A stretch of DNA of 64,000 nt from Porites lobata (Eukaryota > Cnidaria > Anthozoa > Scleractinia > Poritidae). How positions within the stretch are numbered: the first letter of the stretch is position 1; each line of letters begins with the position of its first letter. The DNA lies in the NCBI GenBank assembly GCA_942486035.1, contig CALNXK010000014.1:60001-124000 (forward strand), written 5' to 3'. Under the pieces are notes generated by a model. It had not been told where the DNA came from. It worked only from the letters and a program-made list of their open reading frames with translations, and ran no database searches. The translations under genes and the position numbers were made by a program. Below are positions 11,880 through 24,215 of this stretch, piece by piece.

Positions 11880-12185
11880 TAAGCGCGCTTTAAGTGTAAC
11901 ATTCCTTGTTCGATAAGCAATAAATCACAAGAACCGCGCTCCAAATGTAATATTCCTCATTGTATAAGCCATGAACCACAAGAGGCGCGCTCCAAATGTA
12001 ATATTCCTCATTCTTTAACCCATAAACCACAAGAAGCACAGTACAAATGTAACCTTGCTCGTTCTATAAGCCATAAACGAAACAAGCACGCTTTAAATAT
12101 AACATTCCTCGTTCTATAGGCTATAAACCACAAAAAGCGCGGTTCAAATATAATATTTTTCGTTCTATAAGCCATAAAGCGGGGT
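11880..12185. repeat. 51-bp minisatellite, six copies
   Basis: The phrase 'aaatgtaa(t/c)attcctc..ctataagccataaacc' recurs with a 50-51 bp period (anchors at 11890, 11941, 11992, 12043, 12093, 12144). Copies differ by a few bases. Noncoding. Confidence 0.75.
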
Positions 12186-13212
12186 CAAACGATCTAGCCG
12201 TGATGCAAGGGTCTGGATACTACCAAGAAAATACGTGCTGAGGTTCCCTTTCAACAAAACAATGGTGGACAGAAGTGACGAAATAAGTTTAGTATTTCTT
12301 AGGATTTACAGAACGCGTTAGGGTTTTATGTTAGGTACGACTTTGAGAGTTTTTTTTGTAGATCAAGAAGAGATAGTTGACAACTCTTCAAATCGCATCA
12401 GATGTACCGTAAATCTTCTATTAACCCCCCTTCCCTTTAGCCTATTTATTTCAAACACGTTTCACGAGGGGGGGGGGGGTGGTAATAGAACAATGAAGTG
12501 TTATATTTGTGATTGATTTAAACAGTCTATCATTTATCAGTGAAGAACAGAAAGGGTAGGGGAGAGGGGGGCTTTTGAAAGAGGGGGGTCAAAGTTAAGT
12601 CAAAGCAAAGTTTTATTCGTGCAAAATTGGACATAAAACCATAGAAGGGCAGTTTGTTACTGCGACAGGAGCTGTAAAAAGACGCAATCTACAGAGTCTG
12701 AAAGTAGAGTAACCAAAAAACCAGCCGTTATAAAAGAACTGGAAAAATACTTTGAAAAACCTGAAATCGCTGTCCAGTGTCTGGTTGAATTGAGTAAAGG
12801 AAATGATCCTGAAGGTGTTTTTTGCTATCTTATCCCATTTAGGGGACGTTGACACACCAGTAACTATTTGGCATCCGGAAAAGGTAAGCTACACATACAG
12901 ATTGTACATAACTGGAAAACCAAGTTATTGAAAACAAAAATTATTTTCTGTATTGGTCATTCCCCTCACTTTTTATGCAATTGGCAGATATCTACCTGGC
13001 CACTTTGCAGCTAAGTAAGTACCACCACCATTCACTATCACTTCAGTAAATAGTATATATTGTTATGAGAAATGATGTTATCAACATGTCACGAGCTTGG
13101 GACAAAGTCAATGTTAATTATTTGAAATAACATTTAATACTTGTATGGGCACAACTCCAGGAAAATACATTTGACAGCAGATTTCCTATTTAAGACCCTT
13201 AAATCTGACTCT
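12186..13212. other. No supported gene
   Basis: Contains a run of G near 12471-12480. A plus-strand stretch at about 12690-12880 reads like protein (KKPAVIKELEKYFEKPEIA) but has no start, motif or clear exon borders, so I leave it unannotated. Confidence 0.4.
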
Positions 13213-14484
13213 GGCAATCCGGGAGATATCCATTTCTGGTTATAGGTATTGTGCATTGTGATTGGTTGAGATCAAAACCAAAACAAAGTAAATTTGGCCG
13301 AGAGCTGCTGGAGATGAGTAGACGTGAAACAAATTTTTGATTGCAGCCACTTGTAATGCGGCTATCGGCCAAAACAAAGTTAAGTAATAGGAACTCACTA
13401 AACGGAAAGATAGCATAAATAAAATAATTTATTCAGCATTTACTCTGGAAGAGTGGAGCGAATTCTTTCTAATACAAATTCATCATCAAAATGTCGTGAT
13501 CCTCGAACCATAGCCAAAGAAAACTGCATCACATCAGAGACACATCCTGTAAGAAACAAAAATGACAAGAAATAATTAATCAACATGCCTGAAAGAGGTC
13601 AGCTTCATGACCTCTCAATGTGAGACCAGCCGCAAAAATAAAACTTGCTCTACCGCATAATCTGCCCGCTAGAAAGAAAATAATCGGAACAAGCGACATT
13701 TTACATCATGAAGTAAAAGTCGTTTAGGCCTACAGACCCCTTTTTATACCGTGTAAATTCGAATATGTAAATCGCTACCTATGAGAATTCAACGTCTTAC
13801 GAGAACGCGTGACAAACCAGAGCAGGAAATCGTCACATTCACAGACAAAACTACAAAGAGCACAGGAAATGACCTATAAATGTGACACAAACAGCAAAGA
13901 TAAGACTGATTCGCTCAGTTAAAGTTTGAAATCCTCCACAGTGTAACCTAGGGATTTTGGATTTAAGAACTAACAAAAATTTGCAACGCCTTGTAACACG
14001 AACAACTGCAAATTAAACGGAATCAAAGATCAATTTAGAATACAATCCACAAAACGCTCACACAGTGAGTAATGGCACCGAAATTACACACTTCACAGAT
14101 TTTCAAGGGCCAGGCATATGAACTTAAGTATCGTGCATATGGATTTTGTTTGAATAGACAACAAGCAAATTTACTCTAGTATCTCGCACCAATTTTTTCA
14201 AAACCAGAAAAAACTATTACATACCTGAAATTTGCGAGAATTCATAGACCACTGCACCCAGCTCTTTCTCTGCGTTGCAGAGACGTATGCCATATATTTC
14301 TTTTGTTTTGCCTGTTCCTCTGATGTTCCTTTACAAATAACGCCTAGTCTCATGGCATAAATGAAAGGAAGCAAAATAATAGCGGCCCAAAAGCGTTACG
14401 AATACTGATTTATCTTTGCAGGTCCAAGATGCAATTATCAGTGACGTCATTATATATCCAGAAATGGATATCTCCCGGACTGCC
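13213..14484. mobile_element. DNA element with 27-bp terminal inverted repeats
   Basis: The left end starts GGCAATCCGGGAGATATCC and the right end is its inverse apart from one base (27-bp repeats at 13213-13239 and 14458-14484, 26 of 27 identical). The 1.27-kb interior has no transposase motif, so it is probably non-autonomous. A clear target-site duplication is not visible, which leaves the superfamily open. Confidence 0.6.
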
Positions 14485-14796
14485 TGGAAACAATAAATAT
14501 TTAATCTTTTTAGTTGATTTTGGAATTCCAAACCTAAACATTCAAAGGCTATGAATAGCCAAATAGGCTTTTTCCCAGTTCCAAAGTGATAGCCTACTGC
14601 AATATCTATCTGATAAAAATGTTTTGATTGCAAGAGAAAAAAAATATAACAAAACTACGCTTTATGTTTTAGTTGTGAGGAAATGTTGTAGCCATACTTA
14701 CATGCCGTAAGGTCTGTGGTACCTCTACGCATTTTTCTTTGCCCAAAGAAATTTAATTCCACACATTCCTGATTTAATCTATTAGGAATCAAAAAC

Positions 14797-14897
14797 ACTA
14801 GCCTGCGAGCAGGCTCACTTGTGCAAATGATCGGGGAAAAATATTTTGGCGGCTCTGCGGGAAACAGCGAGGAAAAGTAAGCCTGCAAACAGGCCAT
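14797..14897. mobile_element. Small fold-back element
   Basis: Ends ctagcctgcgagcaggct and its near inverse agcctgcaaacaggcc face each other about 80 bp apart. The long minus-strand frame across it is a by-product of the palindrome. Family unknown. Confidence 0.45.
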
Positions 14898-15164
14898 TAT
14901 TTTTTAATTACGCCCCTTTCAAGGTGTCAAGATACTATCCAATAGGAGCAAAGCAAATGAAATCAAACTGACAGTAAGTTGCATGTGCAGATGTCATGCC
15001 AAAGTGTGTCAGGGGTCAAATCCGGTCAGAAACAAGCACCAAAGACATCAATTTGGGTGAAGCGGACCACTTGCATTTCGTCAAGAGACAAAAGTATGAT
15101 TTACTTTATACAAATTAAAGAATCCCCCATAGCCATTACCTACCCACTAGAAACAGGCAGCTTT

Positions 15165-15305
15165 TAAACATGACCTTCCGTGAAACAGACCAAGTTCATG
15201 ACCTCTCAGTGTGAGACAAATGACAAAAATAGGCTACTGTATTTGCTTGGTCCAGGTTAATAATCTTCTAGAGCATAGTAATCTACCCGTCAAAAAGAAA
15301 ACTGT
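15165..15305 (+). repeat. Diverged direct copy of 13585-13700
   Basis: The phrase 'ttcatgacctctca(a/g)tgtgagac' and flanking bases occur at about 13602 and again at about 15195, with 'aaaata' and 'gaaaa' landmarks following at similar spacing. It suggests a segmental duplication of about 110 bp, one copy inside the inverted-repeat element and one outside. The CR1-like tail is inserted just after this copy. Confidence 0.4.
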
Positions 15306-17965
15306 AAATAATAATAATAATAATTTACGAACTTATTGTGCGCAGCTTAACATGAGAATGATCAGTTGCGCATTACAGCTACATTACTTTAAAAGAAAAA
15401 AATAAAAGATAATACATTAAAAAATAAAAAGAATTTATATGCATGCAAGTAGGAACTGAATATAAAATTGCTCACCAATATAAAGTTTTAAAAAGATAAG
15501 TCTTAATATGCGCCTTAAAACTATTCACATTAGTAATCGCACGAACTTCTTTTGGAAGAGAGTTCCAGAGCCTTGACGCTGCTACCATAAGAGCTCTATC
15601 ACCTAACGTCTTCGATCGAGCAGCTGGCATAGAAAGTATAATACTATCTGAAGATCTAAGGTTGTATAAGGACGATTTAGATGTTAGTAAATCGCATAGA
15701 TATTTAGGAGCAAGGCCATGAATTGCTTTGAACGTAATAAGCAGTATCTTAAATTCTATCCGGGCTTTAACAGGAAGCCAATGCAGACCACGAAGAAGGG
15801 GTGAGATTTGGCAAAACCTAGGGGCATTGCAAACTAGCCTGGCTGAGGCATTCAAAACTCTCTGCAATTTGTTAAGCTGGTAGTTGGGCAGCCCATACAA
15901 AAGACTGTTACAATAATCAACACGAGATGTAATAAATGCATGGACAAGCATTTCCGTTGATTCTCGAGACAAATACTTGCGAATTGCATTTGATATTATG
16001 GAAATGGTAAAAGACAATACCACATAACTTGCTAATATGAGTTGACATAGTGAGCTGTTCATCAAACCATGAGCCTAGGTTTCTAGCTACTGTTACAGGA
16101 CAAACATCAGTCGACCCAACTCCAATGCAATTGATGTTAACCTTGGCCAGCTGCTGCCTAGTACCTATAATCAAAAATTCTGTTTTATCATCGTTTAACA
16201 TAAGATTATCTGAAATCATCCAACTCCTAACGTCACTGATACAGTCAGTCATGGACTTGATGACAAAATCAGCATTCGCAAATCGATTGGGGCTGAATGA
16301 TACATACAACTGTGTATCGTCCACGTAGCAGTGAACTTGTGGGAGGTGGCGTTCAACGATCTGAAACAGTTTGCGCGTGTAGATAGTGAAAAGCAAGGGG
16401 CCCAAACATGATCCTTGAGGAACACCTTGTTTTAAAGGAAACTGATCTGAGAGACTACCATTTACAGAGACACGCTGGAACCGGTCAGATAGATACGATT
16501 TAAACCAGGCAAGCGCATTGTCAGTTATTCCCAAATCAGACTCAAGACGACCAATCAGCTTATCATGATGTATCGTGTCAAAAGCTGCACTTAAATCTAA
16601 TAATACAAGCAAGGTGACATGTTGCTCATCCATAGACATCAAAATATCATTCTTAACTTTAAGTAAGGTCGTCTCCGTGTTGTGTTGCTGTTTATACTCC
16701 GATTGAAGCACAGAATGTAAATTGTTGGCAGTCGGATGCTCCCTAAACTGCTCAGCCTCAGCCCTCTCCGACAATTTAGAAATATAAGAGAGGTTACTGA
16801 CTGGACGGAAATTTTTGAACGCAAAGTCCAAACCAGGCTCATTGAGAGATGGTAACACAAGCATCTCTTTTCAGGCCTCAGCAAATCGACCGGTGTCAAA
16901 GAGAGGTTGATCAGCTTAGTGATAACTGGCAATAGAACATCCAGCAACTTGAGAACAATCGGAGTGGGAATGGGGTCGAGTTGACAAGATTTACCTGCTG
17001 CTCTAGTAATCAACATGCGCACTTGTTCTTGAGAGAGAGTCCTGAAACCGGTAAACTGTTCTTTCAGGCAAGTAATGTCAGTAGCAGGTAGAGATGGTAC
17101 GGATGGTGTAGCTAAATTAGCCAAAGACGCGTTTATATTCTTAATTTTCTGTGCAAAGAAATTTCCAAAATCATTGGCAAGCTGAACAGTGTCAACACGA
17201 GGAAACGATACAGTGTTGGTGTCACACAACAGGGACTTTGTAACATTAAACAGTTTTCTCTGATCAGAATTGTTTTGCTGCATGTGATTGGTGTAATAAT
17301 CACAGCGAGCTTGGTTCATCAAGTATATTGCATGGTTTTTCTTCTTTTTGAAAACACTTAGATCCTGTGCAGATTTAGAATAGCGCCATTTCCTCCCAGC
17401 TCTCCGCCTAGCCTTAAGAGCATCCTTAATTTTGTGGTTAAACCAAGGCACACGCTTCCTATTGGCAACAGACTTAGTTCTCAGGGGGGCATATTTATCA
17501 AGTAAGGACGACAGTGTGGAGTTGTAGCAGGAGACCATCATATCGAAATCCGTAAAAACATTGGTACACAATTCAGACATCGTTAAATCAGCTCTGAGTG
17601 CATCCATGTCAATAGATTTTAGCTGCCTGTAACTGATTTCCTTAACGGCTGTACAGGGTTTCACTGAATCAAGTTGACACAGTACTGAGGCATGGTCAGA
17701 GACAAACTGATCAATCATCGGGGCAGACTTAGTAACCTGATCATATTGCCCCTGATCATATTGCCTGGTGATCACCAAGTCCAGGGTGTGGCCACCCTCA
17801 TGGGTAAGACCAATGACATGTTGTTTTAGGCCACGCGACGACACCAACTCCAAAAATTCACAAGCATCAGAATCGTTCGTATTATTAACATGGATATTAA
17901 AGTCACTCGTAATGATAAGCGGTTCCGGTGTTAGAATGATACTCTCCAAAAATAAACTCTCCCAA
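15306..17965 (-). mobile_element. CR1/L2-like non-LTR retrotransposon, 5' truncated
   Basis: Minus-strand element beginning inside the endonuclease domain near 17949 and ending in a short 3' UTR with an (ATT)n tail at 15308-15325. A 5' truncation and a microsatellite tail are usual for CR1/L2-type insertions. Target duplication is not clear. The clade call rests on motif style and is approximate. Confidence 0.75.
15472..17949 (-). pseudogene. Endonuclease-reverse transcriptase ORF2, frameshifted
   Basis: ORF2 nicks the target and copies element RNA there. The first block (17949-16639) holds the C-terminal endonuclease (SDFNIHV, then FVSDHASVLCQL) and the linker. The second (16864-15917) has reverse transcriptase motifs FRPVSNLSYISK, LLDLSAAFDTIHH (first Asp), GVPQGSCLGPLLF and CYVDDTQLY (catalytic YVDD). 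The third (16065-15472) is the C-terminal thumb-like tail (DYCNSLLYGLP, SRLWNSLPKEVR). Frameshifts near 16860 and 16000 separate the blocks, so this copy is dead, but catalytic residues persist. Confidence 0.85.
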
Positions 17966-18289
17966 TAAAACTAAGTGGCACTTGAGGCAAAAGTAGTACA
18001 GCCTACCGACGCTTTTTAACATAATTTTGATGTGGGATTATTGTTTCTACCCTGTGTCCTTGGTTTTTGTCATAATTATGTTGCCTGTCGACATCTGACA
18101 CTTTGAATCAATTAGATCGCGGTATCAGCGAACGTGGGTTACTCAAAAATCAATAGCTGGCATGCAGGTGACATGCATTTTACGGACCATAAACTGACCT
18201 TTACGGACCAAATACTACTTTTAGGATTGCCGGCAAGTCACCCAAGGCCGGATGGAGCATACACTGTTTCAATATTTTCCTTAACTATT

Positions 18290-19620
18290 ACCATAGTAAG
18301 GCTGATTTAAACGACTCGTTTCTCTCGTTCTGTGTAAAGCTTCCATTTTCTTTCTCTGGGTCTTGGTTTGCATTTGTCCAACTTTCTGGCCTTTGTCAGT
18401 GTGAATCATCCGTTCTTTTGGGCCATGTACTGCGATCAAATCTGCTGTAATCCTTCTCTCCAACACCACCCAGGAAAAACTTGCCGCAATGTAAACAGCC
18501 ACTATTCGCACTAAGTCCTACCAAGCCACATAGTTTGTGTGCAGTGGGTATGTCAGCATAACACATGAGGACAGCACTTATCTCCGATCCTACGATAGGT
18601 GATGTTCTGGTTTTCACCTTTATGCCTTGCCTCAGTACATTAAGTTTGTCCACCAGTGGGTTTAGGAGGGCAGTCAGCAATTATGGCTCTTTAGCCAAGA
18701 CAGGATCAATGCCAACATTAAGGACATTTTTCCGTTTCAAACTCTTTGAGCGAGGAAGATTCACAACTGCCATATATGAGACTAAGACATATATCTTTGC
18801 GATGTTTGAATGGTTGAAACCAGCTGACATTGAGCGTAGACCCAAAGCTTTGAGGTAAGGCGAGAAACTGGCAGTCATTCCACTGATGAAAGGACTTCCA
18901 AACTGCACCATCCTAAACGTCTCCATATAAGTGATCACCAGTTTGTCAATCGCATCGAAGTTCACAGGCTTTAAAGTTTGGTTGTTTCAGGAATGTTTTA
19001 AGTGCATCAGTTACACTCTTACAGCAATATGCTTTGTGAGGATAATACTTAGGTGTGCCACACTTCAAAACAACCTTTTAATGAGCTTCCTGCCACACGC
19101 CTTCTTTCTCTTTGACCCTGCAAATAGAATGTTCTCACAGACAATTGGCAAAACTTGATTACCGACTCTTCATAAGCAATCGTCGGGTCTGTATAATTTT
19201 GTACATTTGAGACTTACAATGTACCTCTCGAAGTTGTCCCTATCAATACCCAAGAAATTCTGTAGCGAGTGCATTGTTATCAGCCAAAGGGTGGCTAAGG
19301 AGAGGACCAAATCTGCTCCCGCACCATTTGGAACAATACGTCCAATACAAACTTAGGAGGCTTTAAAAAAGGGCATTGTCAGTTATCAAGTGACAGTACT
19401 GCCAAACAATAAAAAAGTACAGAGTCCACATGACAAGGTATTTTAGTCATTGAGACAAATGTCCTACAGGTTTGGGTTTTGGTCGACTATCGCCATCAAT
19501 TTTGATAGCACCAGCTATATCTTAGGGTAACTCAGAATCTTCTACTTCATCTCATCTGATTCATCAGTCTCACTCTCCTGTGAGTCTGGAGGTTTCTCTT
19601 CATGTAAGCCGATTTCCTAC
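18290..19620 (-). pseudogene. EnSpm/CACTA tnp2-type transposase remnant
   Basis: Transposase family tnp2, the EnSpm/CACTA class. Minus-strand order: an acidic segment near 19540-19610, a zinc-binding block near 19150-19200 (CPKCTKLY), the hallmark DV-stop-DGAVWKSF near 18900, VSWFQPFKH, VVNLPRSKSLKRKN, NPLVDKLNVLRQG near 18640, then ADIPTAHKLCG, SGCLHCGKFF and DYSRFDRSTWPKRT ending near 18390. Several frameshifts and stops separate them. It is a different lineage from the well-preserved tnp2 gene at 34575-39441: spacing and motifs (CGKFF, FDR..WPKRT) differ, and no BEN partner or terminal array is visible here. Confidence 0.75.
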
Positions 19621-22559
19621 AGTAAAAACAGAGCTGAATTCAATTACAGTGTTTGTATGGGAATCTAATGTCGAATAATTTCCGTAGAACGGCTGTTCTG
19701 AAAAAAATATCAATTGTACACTAAAGCTACAAAGCAAAGGATTGTCCGCAAAAATTTTGAAGGCGTACCTGTGCTTAAATTTCTCCAGAGGCTTGCTTTA
19801 GATTTTCTATATATTTGTCTGTAATTTTCCTGGGACGTTCTTTCAGACAAATGTATAGGAAATTTAAAAAGTGGTTCTAGGTCTTTTAGTGCATGTAACA
19901 CCCTCAAAGTTTTTCAGTAGAATCCTTAAGACTGAAGCCTTGGTTTACAAATCATATTTTTTTCAGAACAGCTGTTCTACGGAAATTATTGGAAATTAGA
20001 TTCTCATAGAAACACTCTAATGTCTCATGCGTTTGCAACGAACCCTTTCTTGTTTTGAATAGATTCTCGGAAACAACCTCTCTGCATAACAGGACCTCGT
20101 GCTCGCTTGTCCAGTACATCACATTACTTCGTGAAACAAAGAACAGTCTGTTTTCGTTTGTTTTCAAATAAGAACATATTAAATATAAAGTTTAAACTCA
20201 CTTTAATCTTATAGGTAAGCAGGACAGGCAATTGAATCTTCTAATAAACTAAATTGGACTCACTTGCCAGTTTTCGACTTTGGTATCGAACTCGGCGGGT
20301 CTGCGTGTTGTCCATTCAGTCATCATACCTGTAACCAATTGACCTGCAGTAAAAGGCAAATTGAAATTTTTGTTTGTTATTTTTTACAATAAATAACATT
20401 TTCATGGACTTAGAAAAACAGTTTTGCCTATAAGGTAGCAAAAGAAAATTTAATTCTAGGTCAAATTCAGAAGAAACTACTCACGTTTTCTGGAAACCCT
20501 CCAAGTGCCAACCTTGTGTTCTGAACGTGAAGAAGATGCGTTGCAGTTTAGCGCCAAGCATGCACAGTGAAGCACTTTGTGAGCAAATTACTTCTGGTGA
20601 CATTTCAGGCTGCGTCGCGTTGTGGTTCGTGCAGTCCCCGTTGAATGTGAGTGGTGCAAACCAAGGCGCATTTCTTCAGATTACTTGAGATAAACATTCG
20701 GTTGCAGATTGAACGAGATGACATCTGCTTCTTTCAGGTTTTAATGCAACTTTATTCAGCTTTATTGCCATTATCAGTGCCGTACAACTTTTTACACTCA
20801 CCATGCTTATACAAAGTATCTCTGTTTCCTTGACGTGTTGATGGCGATAGAAATCAATAAAAGTCGATACAAATCGATAACTGAGAACTTTGTGATTATC
20901 GACTTTTATCGACAAATTAAACAAATCAATTGACAATTATCGGGCGCCATTGACTTATCGACTACCTTTCCGATGATCGACTTTGAGCGACATGTCACGC
21001 CCTGCTAAAATGTAGTCCCTTTCTAAACCTCGCAAGCATCGACATCTTTCTACAAAAGAGTGAAAAAATGTAAAGAGAACACATTTATCAAAAGGAAAGG
21101 ACAGCACTTACCTTTTCAGTCAGTCTCTGATTAATAAAATGAAATCTTCATCGAAGAAAAGGATTACAAATCGATGTAGGGAAAAATAAAAGTCCTCTTC
21201 TTGATCTGAGACACGTCATCTCTATCTTTGTGATGGAACGAATGAAGAGAGTTTTGCAGCCACATTTATAAATTCGTGCCAAAACCGAAAGGGCTGAATT
21301 ACGTACTACGCATGTCCATGACATCGCTTGTGTACTTGTCTAGCCCGTGTGCGAAGCACTTGTGCAAAGTGAAATTCTTGCATCTGAGACCATTCTATCT
21401 TCGACCATCTGTTAAACTCATATTTGTGAATGCCAACGAAGGAGAAAGTCTACGAATACGTTAGAAATGCAACTCATTGAAAGAAATGTTACGTTATCCA
21501 GGGATCAAGGAAAATCCTTTTGACCGTCGTGGCGAGGTTTTTCATTGTTTTGATGCAGATTGTCAGTAAGTTTGGAGAAAGATGACTGAGAAATTCAAAA
21601 AGAACAATGTGCTGGAGTTTGGGCGACTTTTCTTCGGTGGAACGTAAATGATTTACTTAAACATTACATTATTTTGGTTAAGGAGGAGCAAATCTTTGTA
21701 ATGTAGGCAAGCGATAACAGTTGTTTACCGTTTCTTGGTGGCAAGAAGGGAATGGCAAGAAAGCCCTCTTTGAGCACGATGGTATCATCTGACAGACACA
21801 AGAAGTCATGAAAGTCATAAACTTAGTTACAAATCTTAGTGCGATCAAAGAAGCTTTTTCATATATATAGCTCTAGCCGGCTTAGAGGCACTGCATGGTC
21901 GAGCTGTAGAATCAGTATTTATTCGGTTAAGTTTGTTTAAAATTTAATTTGCACCTTTAAGCTTATTAATGAGTAAACTTTTTAAGTTTAAAGATGTTGA
22001 AGTTTTCAGAAACAATTACAAGTTGGCTCGGCTCTAAGTGAGTTTTCGTATTAACTATACCTTTTCCATTTATGACGCGTTAGAATGAAGCGGAAGAATC
22101 AAGGAATGAAGATCTAGACTTCGAAGAGAAAAATTTATGAAAGTCTATAGAGTCAGATTGTGCTTCTCCCTGTAATGAAGCCTTTTAGAGAACTTCAAGT
22201 CACTGATACTTTTACCGGCAGGCATCGACTGTATTACTTACCCATTTACTCTTTTCAACATTAATTTTGCCTGTTGTCATGTGCAAAAAATTATAATAGC
22301 TCTTTTGAGCTGAGCTAAGAATGAGTCATAAAGGGAAACAAATTTGGAAGAAAAAATTGAATTCGAAACTTCAGTGATTGTTATGTGTTCTTACAGTTCT
22401 TATAGTGAAACCAAGCGAGATACAAAAAGAGAAATAACTAAAAGACGATCATTGATATGATGACTGGACGATTTCTTAGAACTGATAAAATATTGATAGT
22501 CTGTACTTCATTTCTGTTTACGCTTGAAAATGTACACATTCGAATGAAAGAACTGTTTT
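19621..22559. other. No supported gene
   Basis: About 2.9 kb of AT-rich sequence. Apart from the TCGA-rich palindromic patch listed separately, I see no motif-bearing frames and no terminal repeats. Confidence 0.45.
20831..20985. repeat. Palindromic cluster of ATCGA units
   Basis: 'aaagtcgatacaaatcgataa' and 'attatcgacttttatcgac' lie about 35 bp apart as inverted copies, with more atcga/tcgat units up to about 20985. The cluster could fold into a hairpin. No coding signal. Confidence 0.45.
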
Positions 22560-22960
22560 CGGCTTCGTCTGTGCATCTTTTTTTGTTCATAGCGAAAAAC
22601 GGAAGTAAAATTATGAAGGTGGAAACAAGAATTCAATAAAGTATGAAATAATCTACCTTTAGTTTAAATGGGAGCCTTGAATATTCGGAAACCACCTTAA
22701 AAATCGGGAAAATGTGAGGATGTTTTGAAAATCCTATTGCAAACGATACTATTTATAGCGGGGATGCTTCTTTCCTGTGTCTTCTTTTGGTCATAGAAAA
22801 AAGTGGAAGAAAAATTACAAAAGTAGAAACGAGAATTCAATAAAGTATGAAATAATCTCCCTTTTGTTTAAATGGGAGCCTTGAATATTCCGAAACCACC
22901 TTAAAAATTGGGAAAGTGTGAGGATGTTTTGAAAATCCTTTGCAAACACAGACAGACTTC
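22560..22960. repeat. Two-copy tandem duplication, about 200 bp
   Basis: 'gaattcaataaagtatgaaataatct' followed by 'tttaaatgggagccttgaatatt' and 'gtgaggatgttttgaaaatcct' occurs at 22630-22735 and again at 22832-22945, with only a few differences. It abuts the 3' end of the Gypsy C remnant. Confidence 0.8.
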
Positions 22961-23186
22961 ATAAACAAAACTAACTGCCTTTTATCTGATCCAACTTTTT
23001 GCACATGCTGCGAAGAACATGGTCTCTGAGTAAAACTACTGGAGGAGCGGTTACATAGCTGATACTACAACGAGTACCCTGCACTCCTCCACTAAGGTTT
23101 AAAGGCAAGAAAAACAAATCCAGTCCTTAAGTATCTCTTTGACTTAACCTTAACTCAACAGAAAATGTCACTTAGAAACAAAGTCA

Positions 23187-24191
23187 CTCAAATATGCAGG
23201 AGCACGTCATTTTCTCACTGGATAACACCTCTCAGAGTTTATTTGGACATCAGACTGTTCTGCCGCAGCAGAAGTGTTCATCCCTGCACTCGCTGCATGA
23301 TCCTCCATAGGCTGAATGGAAGGCCTTGTCTTCTCTAACTCTGAAGGAATACTTTCCAAGACTTCTGACTGGATTGGTGACGGAGGATCACTAGCTCACT
23401 GGAGCAAGTGATCTTGATGCCGCCTCCACATACATCCATCTTCCAGTTCAACTTCGAATGCAATAGGACCATTTGACTCTAGTAGGATTCCAGGTACCCA
23501 CTTTGGACCTTGACTGAAGTTCCTGGCATAGACTTGGGCTCCTTTCATCATGGAACACTTCTTCACGTGGAGATCATGCCTCTGCTTTTGTGACCATTGA
23601 CTGTCACGCACTTAACGACTTATGCCTGGGTAAGCGAGATCCAATCTCGACCTTGGTTTCCTGCCTAGCAATAATTCAGTGGATGAAACTCTGGTTGACG
23701 TCTGAGGAGTGATTCGGTATCGGCTTAAGAAACGCGATACTCTGGTTTCCAAACTTCCATCTTTCAACTTCTTCATTCCCTCTTTGAAAGTTTGAACAGC
23801 TCTTTCTGCAAGCCCGTTTGATGAGGGATGAAAGGGCGCAGTTTTGATGTGACATATTCCATTCTGTTTCAGGAAAGCTTCGAACTCTTTACTCACAAAG
23901 TTACTGTCTTTGTCTGTTACAACCATTTTTGGAAGTCCATGAGTTGAATAGGCGATTCTCAACTTCCCTATGGTAGCTTAGAAGTCGAAGTGCTCATTGG
24001 GAATGCTTCTATCCACTTGGAGTGCGCATCATCTACGATGAGGAACATTTTCCCAAGAAATGGACCAGCATAGTCTAGATGTAGGCGAGCCCATGGCTTA
24101 TGAGGCCACCCCCAGGGATGTAAGGGGGCTTCCGGAGGTAACTTCCTGTTTACTTGACAGACGTGGCAGCTTCTTACTTTCATTTGTAACT
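23187..24191 (-). pseudogene. Gypsy C integrase core and C-terminal tail
   Basis: Integrase inserts the cDNA into the genome. It begins with the second half of the HHCC finger (RSCHVCQVNRKLPP), then the RNase-H-fold core with LHLDYAGPF (first Asp), VVTDKDSNFVSKEFE (second Asp) and HPSSNGLAERAVQTFK (Glu), so the DDE triad is present. Stops near 23966 and 23612 interrupt the core (LDLAYPGISR, stop). The C-terminal domain (ARNFSQGPKWVPG, WRRHQDHLLQ) and a tail with SAAAEQSDVQIN and CYPVRK, stop, RAP close the polyprotein. Tail form is typical of metazoan Gypsy polyproteins. Confidence 0.8.
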
Positions 24192-24196
24192 CAGAG
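24192..24196 (+). repeat. Left target-site duplication CAGAG of the 17.6-kb Harbinger
   Basis: CAGAG lies immediately outside the left terminal repeat, and an identical CAGAG lies at 41808-41812 immediately outside the right one. Deleting one copy with the element restores the integrase frame. Confidence 0.85.
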
Positions 24197-24215
24197 GTTG
24201 TGTTTTCACTAGGCC
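24197..24215 (+). repeat. Left terminal inverted repeat, 19 bp
   Basis: GTTGTGTTTTCACTAGGCC is perfectly inverted at 41789-41807. Subterminal copies of 'agctagttaa' and 'aactggct' occur just inside both ends. Confidence 0.9.

Noticed and set aside
14655..14897. Minus-strand 80-codon frame with EPARRLVFL
   Set aside because: It reads through the CTAGCCTGC fold-back element, a familiar source of false exons.
18565..18858. Plus-strand frame over the tnp2 region
   Set aside because: Shadow of the minus-strand tnp2 pseudogene, which has the recognisable motifs.
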